NCBI GenBank assembly: GCA_964619775.1
Contig: CAZUFB010000001.1
Coordinates: forward strand, 1-64,000
Direction: 5' to 3'
DNA: 64,000 bases
Source of the DNA: CAZUFB01 sp964619775
GTDB taxonomy: Bacteria; Actinomycetota; Coriobacteriia; Coriobacteriales; UMGS124
Of the stretch, positions 51,327 through 60,791 are shown in pieces. The translations under genes and the position numbers were made by a program. The notes under the pieces were generated by a model. The model worked only from the letters and a program-made list of their open reading frames with translations, ran no database searches and was not told where the DNA came from. Numbering within the stretch: position 1 is the stretch's first letter; every line of letters starts with the position of its first letter.

Positions 51327-52814
51327 ATGCCCATACGTGCGGGTTTCGACAACGACCGCTATATCGAGCTGCAGGCCGAACGCATCAAGGATCGCATCTC
51401 CCAGTTCGGCGGCAAGCTGTACCTCGAGTTCGGCGGCAAGCTGTTCGACGACTACCATGCGGCGCGCGTGCTGCCCGGCTTCGAGCCCGACACCAAGTTC
51501 CGCATGCTGCTCAGCATGGTGGACGACGTCGAGATCCTCGTCGTCATCAACGCCGACGACATCGAGAAGAACAAGCGGCGCGGCGACCTGGGCATCACCT
51601 ACGACGAGGACGTGCTGCGCCTTTTGGACGCCTTCCGTGGGATGGGCTTCTACGTGGGCGGCGTCGTGGTGACGCGCTATGCCGGCCAGACGGGAACCGA
51701 CGCGTTCTGCCGCAGGCTCGACGACCTTGGGATGCGTTGGTATCGCCACTATCCGATCAACGGATATCCCTACGACGTCGAGCGCATCGTGGGCGACGAC
51801 GGCTTCGGTAAAAACGACTACGTCGAAACGTCGCGCCCGCTCGTGGTGGTGACGGCGCCCGGTCCCGGCAGCGGCAAGATGGCAACCTGCCTGTCGCAGC
51901 TTTTTCACGAGTTCAAACGCGGGGTGGCCGCCGGCTACGCCAAGTACGAGACCTTCCCGGTATGGAACCTTCCGCTCAAACACCCGGTAAACATCGCCTA
52001 CGAGGCAGCGACGGCAGACCTCAACGACGCCAACGTCATCGACCCGTTCCATCTTGAAGCCTACGGCGAAGTCGCCGTCAACTACAACCGCGACGTCGAG
52101 ACGTTCCCCGTGCTCAAAGCAATGATGGAGAAGATCATGGGCGAGAGCCCCTACCGGTCTCCCACCGACATGGGCGTCAACATGGCGGGCTTCGCCATTG
52201 CGGACGACGAGGCCGTGAGCGTCGCTGCCAAGGCCGAGATCGTGCGGCGCTACTTCCAGGCGGCCGCCGAGTCCAAGCGCACCGGGTTGGGGGAGGGGCA
52301 GGTGGCCACGCTCGAGCTGCTCATGAAGCAGGCGGGCGTCGACGCGGACCTGTCGCCCGCCCGTGCGGCGGCCCTGTCCAAGGAGAGGCAGACCGGGGCC
52401 CCGGCGGGCGCCCTGCAGCTGCCTGACGGGCGCATCGTGACCGGGCGCACCTCCGCAAGGCTGGGCGCCGCCTCCTCGCTTCTGCTCAACGCCCTCAAAC
52501 AGGTGGCTGGCATTCCCGAGGAGACCTATATCATCAGCGACGAGGCGCTCGACCCCATCTGCCGCCTCAAGACTGCGTGCCTGCGCAGCAAGAACCCGCG
52601 ACTGCATCCAGAGGAGATGCTCATCGCGCTGTCGGTGAGCGCCTCGTCAAACCCGCTTGCGGCCCGTGCCATCGACTGCGTGCGCGAGCTGGCAGGGTGC
52701 GACGCCTATTTCTCGGTCATCGTCTCGATTGCCGACGAGAAGCTTTATCGCACACTGGGTGTCAACGTGTGCTGCGAGCCGAAGTTCGAACGGCGCACGT
52801 TTTATCACCGGTAG
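51327..52814 (+). CDS. DUF1846 family protein
   Basis: A 495-residue protein matching the DUF1846 family over its length: the N-terminal GFDNDRYIELQAERIKDRI, the P-loop-like VVTAPGPGSGKMATCLSQL near residue 175-195, FPVWNLPLKHPVN, and MGVNMAGFAI. Structures of the family show a P-loop NTPase-like fold, but no activity is firmly assigned. The ATG at 51327 follows AGAAAGG; an upstream in-frame ATG at 51300 would overlap that site. It is a single gene behind a terminator and convergent with a stress-protein gene. Confidence 0.92.
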   Translation: MPIRAGFDNDRYIELQAERIKDRISQFGGKLYLEFGGKLFDDYHAARVLPGFEPDTKFRMLLSMVDDVEILVVINADDIEKNKRRGDLGITYDEDVLRLLDAFRGMGFYVGGVVVTRYAGQTGTDAFCRRLDDLGMRWYRHYPINGYPYDVERIVGDDGFGKNDYVETSRPLVVVTAPGPGSGKMATCLSQLFHEFKRGVAAGYAKYETFPVWNLPLKHPVNIAYEAATADLNDANVIDPFHLEAYGEVAVNYNRDVETFPVLKAMMEKIMGESPYRSPTDMGVNMAGFAIADDEAVSVAAKAEIVRRYFQAAAESKRTGLGEGQVATLELLMKQAGVDADLSPARAAALSKERQTGAPAGALQLPDGRIVTGRTSARLGAASSLLLNALKQVAGIPEETYIISDEALDPICRLKTACLRSKNPRLHPEEMLIALSVSASSNPLAARAIDCVRELAGCDAYFSVIVSIADEKLYRTLGVNVCCEPKFERRTFYHR

Positions 52815-52866
52815 GCCGAGCGCGCGTCAAGCGCGGGGCGTGTCCGGCCCGACGGCGCCGGCCGCG

Positions 52867-53349
52867 CTACTTGACGGTGAGCACCGGGATGTCGGCCGAG
52901 CGCAGCACCGCCGTGCTGACGCTGCCGAGCATGCTGCGCAAGGCTCCTAGGCCGCGTCGACCCATCACGATGAGGTCGCAGCCGTTTTCTGCGGCGTAGT
53001 CGGTGATGCCCGAGGCGGCGGAGACGCCCAGGGTCGCCTCGACGGCCGCCCGTCCGCCCAGACCCTCGATGAGCGGGGCCGCCTGTTCGGCCGCCGCGGT
53101 GCGGGCTCGGTCGAGCGCCGCCTCCACCGAGGAGCGGTAGCCGTCGTAGTCGAGCATCTCGATGGACATGCTGTCGAAGGCGCTCGTGCTTTCGGGGCCC
53201 ATCGGTGCGCCGACGCTTGCGGAGGGCACGACGCTCACGACGCTAAGGCGCGCCGTGGGGTCGTCGCGTACGAGGTCGACGGCGATGCCGAGGGCGTTGA
53301 GCGCAGGATCGGACCCGTCGAAGGGGACCATGACGTTTTTGAACCGCAT
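52867..53349 (-). CDS. Universal stress protein, second copy
   Basis: A 160-residue Usp domain: FKNVMVPFDGSDPALNAL at the start and MGRRGLGALRSMLGSVS near the end, an ATP-site variant with eight rather than nine residues between the second and third glycine. It is only distantly similar to the copy at 8908. The middle has a longer Ser/Met-rich loop. The ATG at 53349 has AAAGGAG. It is divergent from the DUF1292 gene. Confidence 0.92.
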   Translation of the reverse strand: MRFKNVMVPFDGSDPALNALGIAVDLVRDDPTARLSVVSVVPSASVGAPMGPESTSAFDSMSIEMLDYDGYRSSVEAALDRARTAAAEQAAPLIEGLGGRAAVEATLGVSAASGITDYAAENGCDLIVMGRRGLGALRSMLGSVSTAVLRSADIPVLTVK

Positions 53350-53514
53350 GGCGGTGCTCCTTTCCGTATGGGACTCAAGTATGCGCCATCCTGTGGCGGT
53401 TTGTGCGCTCTTTTTGCACCCGGGCACCGCTGCGGCACCCGGGCGTACAATGACCGCCATACGTCCCCAACGGCGGCACCGCACGCCGCCCGACCGGCAA
53501 GGGAGGCCTATACC

Positions 53515-53886
53515 ATGGCCGACGGTACAACCGTCTCCGACGACCTCGACGGCATCGACCTGCTCTCGTGCGACTTCACCTTCCGCGCTCCCGACAACGG
53601 GGGCGCCTATGCGCGCTATGACGCGCTGTTCGCTTTTGTCGCGGAAGAAAGCGGTGCCGCCTACCTGGTCTATGCAGACGCCGTGCCCGACGAGAGGGGA
53701 GAGGTGGGAACCTATGCCTCGCAGGTGCTCGACCTGGGGCAGGTCGAGCGCGCCACGGCGCAGGTCGAGGCGGGCTGCACGCCCAGGAAGCCGCCGGTCC
53801 TCGATCTCGCCGCCATCGAAGACGAGGCGGTGTGGGACCTGGTGGGCCGCGTGCTTGCCGCCGTGGAGGCCGAAGAGGAGGACTGA
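53515..53886 (+). CDS. DUF1292 family protein
   Basis: A 123-residue acidic protein. The FTFRAPDNGGAYARYDALFAF and AAYLVYAD strands and the acidic C-terminus resemble the DUF1292 (YrzB) family of small proteins of unknown function common in Firmicutes and Coriobacteria. The ATG at 53515 has AAGGGAGG. It lies 152 bases before the phosphatase gene. Confidence 0.7.
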   Translation: MADGTTVSDDLDGIDLLSCDFTFRAPDNGGAYARYDALFAFVAEESGAAYLVYADAVPDERGEVGTYASQVLDLGQVERATAQVEAGCTPRKPPVLDLAAIEDEAVWDLVGRVLAAVEAEEED

Positions 53887-54038
53887 GGTTTTGCCGGACT
53901 CTGCGCGCGGTGTACGGGACTTGCAAGTCGTGTGCGTCTAACTTGTGTTTGCACGCCGGCAGGTACCGACCGTGCTACGCTATGCGGGCACGGCGGAGTC
54001 GTCTCCGCGGTCAACGTCTCTCGCCGAAAGGGGTTTTC

Positions 54039-54695
54039 GTGCGCGACATCCACTGCCATATCCTGCCCGGTGTCGACGACGGCGCGAAGGACCTCGAGGA
54101 AAGCCTTGCGATGCTCGAGGCCGCCAAGAGCCACGGCGTCACCAGCATCGTCTGCACGCCGCACTGCCGCGAGCCCTACTTCGACTACGACGCGATGTGG
54201 GAGGCCTACCACCTCCTCGTGGGGCACGCCGGCGGCTTTCCGCTGCAGATGGGCTTCGAGGTGAACCATGCCAAACTTATGGAGCTCGGCATGGAGTGGG
54301 CGGACCGGCTGCACTTCGACGGCAGCGACGAGTTTCTGCTCGAACTGTCGACCCGGGCCACCGACGTCGAGTTCAAGCAGTACGAGCGCACGGTCTACGA
54401 GCTGCAGTGCAAGGGCTACGAAGTCATCATCGCCCATCCCGAACGCTACCGCCTTATCCAAAAGGACGTCTCCTATGCCGAGGAGTTCGTGCAGATGGGA
54501 TGCAAGCTCCAGGCGTCGGCGGACTTTCTCAAAGGCGGCCGCCTCGGACGCGAGAAGAAGCCTGCCCAGCGCCTGTTCAACGCGCGCCTCTACACCTACA
54601 TCGCAAGCGACGCGCACTGCGCGGAGCACTACCGGTATTTTCAGGAGGCGGTGGCGGAGTACCCCGTGCGCGGCCGCCATTTTGCCGCCTCTTAG
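54039..54695 (+). CDS. PHP-family protein-tyrosine phosphatase (CapC/CpsB type)
   Basis: A 218-residue PHP-domain enzyme: DIHCHILPGVDDGA with H5 and H7, SIVCTPHCRE, the AHPERY motif, and SDAHC near the end, all metal ligands of the CpsB/CapC group. These manganese-dependent phosphatases dephosphorylate the BY-kinase. The cognate pair Wzz/kinase lies 2.9 kb upstream. The GTG start at 54039 has GAAAGGGG and gives the typical short N-terminus. Confidence 0.92.
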   Translation: MRDIHCHILPGVDDGAKDLEESLAMLEAAKSHGVTSIVCTPHCREPYFDYDAMWEAYHLLVGHAGGFPLQMGFEVNHAKLMELGMEWADRLHFDGSDEFLLELSTRATDVEFKQYERTVYELQCKGYEVIIAHPERYRLIQKDVSYAEEFVQMGCKLQASADFLKGGRLGREKKPAQRLFNARLYTYIASDAHCAEHYRYFQEAVAEYPVRGRHFAAS

Positions 54696-54721
54696 GGCGG
54701 CGGGCCCCTTTAGAGCGATTC

Positions 54722-54791
54722 TCAAATGCCGAGCCTCGTTGCGCTCGGGCTCGCGTACCTTTTTGGCACCCATCCCCTGCGCCTCGCGCAG
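54722..54791 (+). repeat. Intergenic repeat, copy C
   Basis: About 70 bases containing CGTTGCGCTCGGGCTCGCGT, then ACCTTTTTGGCACCCAT and a tail GCGCCTCGCGCAG. The 5' TAGGGC block of the other copies is not recognisable. It lies between the phosphatase and carboxypeptidase genes. Confidence 0.5.
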
Positions 54792-54967
54792 CTATTCTGC
54801 GGATTTCCCCGGTTCCCCATAACGTGCTTAAAATGTGGTAGAAAATCCTCACGGGGCCGCCCGCGTCGGAGGCGGGCCGCATCCGGCTTGCGTCTGGTGT
54901 CCCAACCGTTGAATGCCGTCCGACGGCGGGCCGAGCGCCCGGCTGCGGACGGGGCGAGGAGGTAGCT

Positions 54968-56467
54968 ATGTCCGAAGAGCGTTGCGAGCAGAAGCCAGGC
55001 TGCACGGCGGGCGACAAGCCCAAGCGCGCGTTCAAGGAGGTGCCCGAGGCCGCCCAGGCGCGCCTCACATGGGTCTGCGAGGGTCGGGAGATCGCGTACA
55101 CGGCGCGCGCCGCCCACATCGAGGTGCGCGAAGACGACGGCGAGCCCATCGGGTCCCTGTTCACGCTGACCTACACGGCCGTCGACGCCGACGGCAACGC
55201 CGACCCGGCGCGCCCGGTGACCTTCTGCTTCAACGGTGGCCCTGGAAGCGCGAGCGTCCTCGTGAACGTCGGCGGCATCGGGCCGCGCCGCGCGGTCCCC
55301 AACGGCGACCGCCGCATCGGGCCGGCCCCCTATGCCATCGAGGACAACCCCTGCACGCTGCTCAAGGTGAGCGACCTGGTGTTCATCGACGCGCTGGGCA
55401 CCGGCTGGTCGGTGCTCGCCGACAACGTCGAGCCCAAGCGCGCCTGGGGCGTCGACAACGACGCCGACTGCTTCGCGCGCTGCATCGCCGCCTGGCTTGA
55501 GGAGACCGGGCGCTGGAACTCGCCGCTCTACCTGTTCGGCGAGTCTTACGGCACCACGCGCAACGCCGTGCTCTGCCGCACGCTCGAGCAGCGCGCCATC
55601 GGGCTCAACGGCGTCGTGATGCTTTCCGCCATCTTCGACTGGACGCCTACCGTCCCCGGCAACGACGCCAACTACGTCCAGCTGTTCCCCACCTTCGCGG
55701 CGATCGCCAAGTACCACGGCCGCAGCGAGCTGGGCGAGGGGCTCTCCGACGACGAGCTGTTCGAGCGCGCCTGCACCTTCGCCGAAACGCGGCTGGCCCC
55801 GGCGCTGCTGCTCGGCGACCGCCTCGAAGCCGACGTCGAGACCGAGCTTGCCAAGGAGATGGCCAAATACCTCGGCCTTTCCAAGAAGTACCTCCTTCGC
55901 AAGCACCTGCGTGTCGAGCTCACCGACTTCCGTCAGGAGCTACTGCGCGACGAAGGCCGCGTCTGCGGCCGCCTCGACGGGCGCTTCACCTTCGAGGCGG
56001 GCAACTTCCTGCAGACGAGCGCCGAGGGAACGCCGGAGGACGACCCGAGCGACTCCGCCACGAAGGCCGCGTGGGCCGCGGCGTTCCGCACCATCGTGTC
56101 GGGCGAGATCGGCTACCGCAACCCGCTGCCCTACAAGATGAGCGCCTGGGAGACCGTGGGCCTGTCGTGGGTCCACACCCACACGAGCGCCGGCGCCGCC
56201 TACAAGGCCGAGACCCCCAACGTGGCCTACGACCTGGCCGAGACGATGCGCCACAACCCGCTTATGAAGGTCATCGTCCTGGGCGGCCGCTACGACCTCG
56301 CCACCCCGTTCCTCGGTCCCATCGAGGACATGTCCCGCATGTACCTGGGCCCCGAGGTGAAGAAGAACCTGTCGTGGAAGCTCTACGACGCCGGCCACAT
56401 GATCTACGTGAACCCCGACGCCTGCGTGAAGATGGCCGCCGACGTGGAGGAGTTCTACCGGAGCTAA
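54968..56467 (+). CDS. Serine carboxypeptidase-like protein (peptidase S10), cytoplasmic
   Basis: A 499-residue S10 enzyme. The oxyanion motif NGGPGS is at 89-94, the nucleophile Ser193 is in GESYGTTR, Asp is in GRYDLATPF (near 442) and His is in AGHMIYV (near 476); the catalytic set is complete. No signal peptide or membrane segment is present, whereas most S10 peptidases are secreted or vacuolar. It would trim C-terminal residues from peptides inside the cell. GAGGAGG lies before the ATG at 54968. It has its own 272-base upstream region and is convergent with the U32 gene. Confidence 0.93.
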   Translation: MSEERCEQKPGCTAGDKPKRAFKEVPEAAQARLTWVCEGREIAYTARAAHIEVREDDGEPIGSLFTLTYTAVDADGNADPARPVTFCFNGGPGSASVLVNVGGIGPRRAVPNGDRRIGPAPYAIEDNPCTLLKVSDLVFIDALGTGWSVLADNVEPKRAWGVDNDADCFARCIAAWLEETGRWNSPLYLFGESYGTTRNAVLCRTLEQRAIGLNGVVMLSAIFDWTPTVPGNDANYVQLFPTFAAIAKYHGRSELGEGLSDDELFERACTFAETRLAPALLLGDRLEADVETELAKEMAKYLGLSKKYLLRKHLRVELTDFRQELLRDEGRVCGRLDGRFTFEAGNFLQTSAEGTPEDDPSDSATKAAWAAAFRTIVSGEIGYRNPLPYKMSAWETVGLSWVHTHTSAGAAYKAETPNVAYDLAETMRHNPLMKVIVLGGRYDLATPFLGPIEDMSRMYLGPEVKKNLSWKLYDAGHMIYVNPDACVKMAADVEEFYRS

Positions 56468-56472
56468 GGGCC

Positions 56473-56508
56473 GGGTCCGGCCGTCCGCCTTCCCGATCGG
56501 CCGGACCC
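56473..56508. terminator. Hairpin between convergent carboxypeptidase and U32 genes
   Basis: A perfect 10-bp stem (56473-56482 with 56499-56508). T-runs are lacking on both sides, so termination is only presumed from position. Confidence 0.4.
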
Positions 56509-59009
56509 TACCCGATGCGCTCGAACAGATGGCCCGAGTTGGCGCCGTGCTCGCGCGGGGCGGGGGCGCGTCCGGCACGGGCGGCCTCGAGCGCGCGGAC
56601 GGCCCGCGCGACGGCGCGCCCGGCCTCTTCGGGTGCGAGCAGCTGGGCGTCCACCATGAAGCGTTCCACCCCGAAGACGAGCAGCTCGGGGATCTGGGGA
56701 GTCGCGTCGAGGGGGCTTACCTGCCACAGGCGGGAACGTCCCAGCTCGTCGCTTGTCACATACGATGGGCGGTCGAACTCGTCGCGCAGGGTCAGGCGCA
56801 TGCGTCGACGCGTGCAGGTGCGGCAGCTCTGGGCGCAGTCGCCCATCGACTGCAGGATGCAGTGCTCGGTGGTCATCGTGCGCAGGTGCCCCGAGACGAC
56901 GATGCCCAGGGGAATCTCCGAGGCGCGGGCAAGCGCGGCGATTTCGAGCAGCTCCAGCTCGGGCGAAAGCCACAGGCCCTGCGCCCCGGCCGAGGCGAGC
57001 TCGCGGACGGCGGCATGGTTGTGCAGCGGGACCGTGTGCCACAGCCAGGGGCGCGCGCCGCGCTCCACGGCGAGGTCGAGCCACGAGACCGTTCCGCAGA
57101 CGACCGGCATCCCCGCGGCGACAAGCCCCGCGAGGCGCCGGACGTCGGACGCGCGACTCACCTCGCCGAACACGGGCACCACGCCCGCAGGCCATTCCGT
57201 GCCGCTGCCGGCCAGGTCGGGACGACAGCTCGCCCCCGGGCCGAGCACGAGATCGTCGGCGGGCGCGTAGACGGCGTCGGCCCCGGCGGCCGTCGCGGCG
57301 CGCGCGGCGTCCGGCGAGGTCACGAGCGCGCATATGCGGCCCCGTCCTGCCTCGGCGCCCGACTGGCGGGCGGGCGACGGCGCCTTCAGGCTGAACGGTG
57401 CGTCGATGAGCGTGGCCGCGCGCTTATCCCACGGCGCAAGCAGCGCCTGCCGCAGCGCCTCGACCGCCTCGGCGCGCACCGCGTGCACGGCCGAGAAGCC
57501 CATGCCCGCACCTTCGTCGAGCTCGATTTCCCATGAGACGGCCTCGAACGGGCTCGTCCCGAAGCGCCCCACGTGCTCGCGCAGGTCGTCGGCGCTCACC
57601 GGTCGGGTGCGGGCCGGCTCCACGATGAAGCCTTCCGCCCGTGCGCGCACGGGCAGGTCCCCCAGCGCCGGATGGCCGTCGCCCGGCAGCGTCTCGAGCT
57701 CCACGCAGAAGGGCACGCCGATGCGCGCCGTGACCCTCGCGATCACGCGGCGTTTGCGCGGCCAGGTGCGCGCGGCGAAGGAGCGGGCCTGCGCCATGCC
57801 CGCCTCGCTGCGGATGACGCGCACCGGGCATCCCGTGCCCATGGCGCGCGGCAGGCGCACGCCGAGCTCGGTGTGCGCGTCGGCGTCGCGCGGGGCGGGC
57901 ACGGTCACGTAGTCGTCGAAACGGTCCGGGTTGCGCACTTCAAGCAGATCGCCCTCGCCCACCGGCTCCGTCAGCCCCAGAACGGTCGTGCGCCCCTCGA
58001 CGCGCGCGACCGACCCGGCAAGCTGGCCGCGGTTGTTGCCGCGTTCGTAGGACATCATCTCGTTGCCGCTGCGCCCGTGCAGGTAGGCGTCGGTGAAGTC
58101 GCGGTTGAACGCGCGGGCGAGCGAGCGCATCACGGAGGCGTCGGCCTGCGGCTCCCGCCCGGCGGCGAGCTCGTCGAGGGCGCGACGGTAGGCCCCCACG
58201 ACCGTGCCCACATAGTCGGGAGCCTTCATGCGCCCCTCCACCTTGAGCGCCCCGCAGCCCGCGTCCACAAGGGCCTGGAGGTCGTCGATCGTGCAGTTGT
58301 CGCGCGGCGACAGCAGGCGCGTGCCGTTCGCGCGCGCCTGCTGCCGGCCCTGCGCGTCCACCAAGCGGTAGGGCAGGCGGCAGGGTTGCCGGCACAGCCC
58401 GCGGTTGGCCGACCTGCCGCGCTGCACGCTGCTCAGCAGGCATTCGCCCGAATAGCAGACGCACAGCGCCCCGTGTCCAAAAACCTCGAGTTCCGCCCCT
58501 TCGTGCGAACAGGCCTCGATCTCCATGAGCGACAGCTCGCGCGACAGCGTGACCCGTTCGCAGCCATGTCGGCGGGCGAAGCGCACGCCGCGCGGGTCGT
58601 GCACGTTGGCCTGGGTGGAAAGATGCAGCTCGAGCTCGGGCCACAGCTCGCGCACAAGGCGCAGCAGCCCCCAGTCCTGCACGATGAAGGCGTCGGCGCC
58701 CGCCGCGGCGCAGTCGTGCACAAGGCGCAGGGCGTCGGCGAGCTCGTCTTCGCGGACAAGGATGTTCGCCGTCACGTAGACGCGCGTCCCGGCGAGGTGT
58801 GCCATCCGGCACGCCTCGGCGAACTCGTCGAGCGTGAGGTTGTCGGCGTTGCGCCGCGCGTTGAACGCCCCCGTGCCGCAGTACACTGCGTCGGCGCCCG
58901 CGGCGAGCGCCGCCTTGAACGCGTCGAGCGTGCCGGCCGGGGCGAGCAGCTCGGGCAGGCGGCGTGCGGAAGGGGCGGGGGCGGTGTCCGGGACGTTCGC
59001 ATGGGGCAT
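56508..59009 (-). CDS. Peptidase U32 family RNA-hydroxylase-like protein (RlhA/YdcP type)
   Basis: An 833-residue protein. Residues about 20-330 are the U32 barrel: LPELLAPAGTLDAFKAALAAGADAVYCG-like start, TQANVHDPRG, CVCYSGECLLS and RSANRGLCRQPCRLPY, whose cysteines bind the Fe-S cluster. A middle region (DUF3656-like) follows, and the C-terminus is a second barrel-like part with CILQSMGDCAQSCRTC. RlhA hydroxylates C2501 of 23S rRNA and TrhP hydroxylates tRNA uridine, both using prephenate; an RNA-modifying role is the best guess here. It is longer than E. coli RlhA (about 650). The ATG at 59009 has only a distant AGGAG. It is divergent from tgt. Confidence 0.88.
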   Translation of the reverse strand: MPHANVPDTAPAPSARRLPELLAPAGTLDAFKAALAAGADAVYCGTGAFNARRNADNLTLDEFAEACRMAHLAGTRVYVTANILVREDELADALRLVHDCAAAGADAFIVQDWGLLRLVRELWPELELHLSTQANVHDPRGVRFARRHGCERVTLSRELSLMEIEACSHEGAELEVFGHGALCVCYSGECLLSSVQRGRSANRGLCRQPCRLPYRLVDAQGRQQARANGTRLLSPRDNCTIDDLQALVDAGCGALKVEGRMKAPDYVGTVVGAYRRALDELAAGREPQADASVMRSLARAFNRDFTDAYLHGRSGNEMMSYERGNNRGQLAGSVARVEGRTTVLGLTEPVGEGDLLEVRNPDRFDDYVTVPAPRDADAHTELGVRLPRAMGTGCPVRVIRSEAGMAQARSFAARTWPRKRRVIARVTARIGVPFCVELETLPGDGHPALGDLPVRARAEGFIVEPARTRPVSADDLREHVGRFGTSPFEAVSWEIELDEGAGMGFSAVHAVRAEAVEALRQALLAPWDKRAATLIDAPFSLKAPSPARQSGAEAGRGRICALVTSPDAARAATAAGADAVYAPADDLVLGPGASCRPDLAGSGTEWPAGVVPVFGEVSRASDVRRLAGLVAAGMPVVCGTVSWLDLAVERGARPWLWHTVPLHNHAAVRELASAGAQGLWLSPELELLEIAALARASEIPLGIVVSGHLRTMTTEHCILQSMGDCAQSCRTCTRRRMRLTLRDEFDRPSYVTSDELGRSRLWQVSPLDATPQIPELLVFGVERFMVDAQLLAPEEAGRAVARAVRALEAARAGRAPAPREHGANSGHLFERIG

Positions 59010-59330
59010 GGCGCAGGTCTCAACTCCTGGGGACGGGGCGACGGGTGCGCGGACGGCATGTCCGATCGACGGTGAGGAAAGCGGCATCGTAGCAGGTCGC
59101 TGTGAAACTCTCGCGTACGGTTTGTCCTGCGGTTGCGGGCCGCGACGGAAGACGGGGCGGCCCCGCTTGTCCGCCGAGCGGTTTTGGCCCCCTTGTGCCC
59201 GGCCGCCGCCCTGTGCGGCCGTCGGGCCGGTACGGGTATACTGTTCCCCGGCCTTGGCGAAAAAAGCCGCAGGCGGGCGGTGCCGCGGCGCTTCTGCCCG
59301 ATGCGGCGCATACGAGAAAGGACCACGTGC
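59010..59330. other. Intergenic region, 321 bases (U32-tgt divergent spacer)
   Basis: It holds TATACT at 59237-59242, a likely -10 for tgt without a clear -35, and TACGAT on the minus strand near 59093 that might serve the U32 gene. GC-rich with no convincing gene or repeat. Confidence 0.5.
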
Positions 59331-60563
59331 GTGCCATTCGACGATACGGCCCCCCAGGCATCGGCCCGGCCCTGCGACCGTCGCGCCCCCGACCCGCTCT
59401 CCGTCACCCGTCCGGGCACCAACGGCAGGGAAGCGCTTTTTTCCTATGAGGTCTTGGCCGAGGACCCCCGGACCCACGCCCGCGCCGGCGTCCTCCACAC
59501 CGCCCATGGCGACATCTTCACACCGGTTTTCATGCCGGTCGGCACCAAGGGCACGGTCAAGGGCCTGCTGCCCGGCATCGTCGAAAGCCTCGGCGCGCAG
59601 ATCGTGCTTGCCAACACCTACCACCTTGAGATGCGCCCAGGATCGCGCACGGTCGAGGAGCTCGGCGGCCTGCACGCGTTCATGCGCTGGGAACGCCCCA
59701 TCCTCACCGACTCGGGCGGTTTTCAGGTATTTTCCCATGGCGACCTTGTGAAGCTGGAGGACGAGGGCGTCACGTTCCGCGCCGACGACTACGACGGCGG
59801 CAAGGTCTTCTGGACGCCCGAGGAGAACATGGCCGTCCAGCAGCGCCTGGGGGCCGACATCGTGATGCAGCTCGACCAGTGCCCGGGCTACCCGGCCGAC
59901 CGCGCCTTTGTGGAGCGGGCGGTGGAGCTGTCGAGCATGTGGGCCGAGCGCTGTTTCGCGGCGCATACGAAGGCCGACCAGGCCCTGTTCGGTATCGTGC
60001 AGGGCGGTATGCACCTCGACTTGCGCCTGCGCAGCCTGCGTCACCTCGAGGAGTGCGGCGACTTCCCCGGCTACGGCATCGGCGGCTACTCGGTGGGGGA
60101 GGACCACGAGGTCATGTTCGAGACGCTCGCCCCCCTGGCTTCGGAGCATATGCCGCGCTCCAAGCCGCGCTACCTCATGGGCGTGGGCAACCCCACGACG
60201 CTCGTGCGGGCCGTGGCCTGCGGCATCGACATGTTCGACTGCGTGCTGCCCACCCGTACGGCGCGCGCAGGCACGGCGTTTTCGAGCACGGGGCGGATGA
60301 ACCTCAAGAACGCCAAGTACGCGCACGACGCCGGCCCGCTCGACCCGGGGTGCACGTGCCCGGTGTGCACGGGGGGGTATGCGCGCGGCTACATCCGCCA
60401 CCTCGTGACGCAGCGGGAGATGCTCGGCGGCATCCTGCTGTCGATGCACAACGTCCATTTTTTGGTGAACCTCATGGACCGTGCGCGCCAAGCCATCGTG
60501 GAAGGCCGCTATCGGGCGTTCGTGGACGATTGGATGGCAAGCGAGGCCGCGTCCGACTACTAG
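59331..60563 (+). CDS. tgt: Queuine/preQ1 tRNA-guanine transglycosylase
   Basis: A 410-residue enzyme that exchanges guanine-34 of GUN-anticodon tRNAs for preQ1. Asp127 in TDSGGFQVF and the nucleophile Asp in MFDCVLPTRTARAG are present, as is the zinc site CTCPVC with its downstream His in GYIRHLV. The start is the GTG at 59331 behind AAAGGA; residues 1-38 are a non-conserved extension before FSYEVLAED, so a later start cannot be ruled out. Confidence 0.95.
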   Translation: MPFDDTAPQASARPCDRRAPDPLSVTRPGTNGREALFSYEVLAEDPRTHARAGVLHTAHGDIFTPVFMPVGTKGTVKGLLPGIVESLGAQIVLANTYHLEMRPGSRTVEELGGLHAFMRWERPILTDSGGFQVFSHGDLVKLEDEGVTFRADDYDGGKVFWTPEENMAVQQRLGADIVMQLDQCPGYPADRAFVERAVELSSMWAERCFAAHTKADQALFGIVQGGMHLDLRLRSLRHLEECGDFPGYGIGGYSVGEDHEVMFETLAPLASEHMPRSKPRYLMGVGNPTTLVRAVACGIDMFDCVLPTRTARAGTAFSSTGRMNLKNAKYAHDAGPLDPGCTCPVCTGGYARGYIRHLVTQREMLGGILLSMHNVHFLVNLMDRARQAIVEGRYRAFVDDWMASEAASDY

Positions 60564-60791
60564 GCTGCCTGGTTTTTGAGGGGGTGCCGATTCGACGCGG
60601 TCGCGGGCTGCCTCCGACCATGTCTTTGGAACATGTGGGCGCCCTTATGCAGGATTGCATTTGACGCGCCTGCCCGGTTGGCGGAGCGCTATACTATTTC
60701 GCCATATGACCCGAAACGGGCGCCCCCTGCGTCTTGGCCCGACTGCCGAGACGTCGCGGGGCGTCCGGCGTATGCATACGGAAGGTAGCGC

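Noticed and set aside
59010..60491. N-terminal extension of the U32 frame opposite tgt
   Set aside because: The frame stays open to 60491 but lies entirely over tgt, and the U32 family start matches the ATG at 59009.
60661..60695. TTGACG/TATACT pair as secD promoter
   Set aside because: Both boxes are good but 23 bases apart, too far for a single sigma-70-type promoter; the TATACT may still be a -10 with a weaker -35.
60564..60791. yajC upstream of secD
   Set aside because: The 228 bases contain no frame with a single TM segment or YajC motifs.
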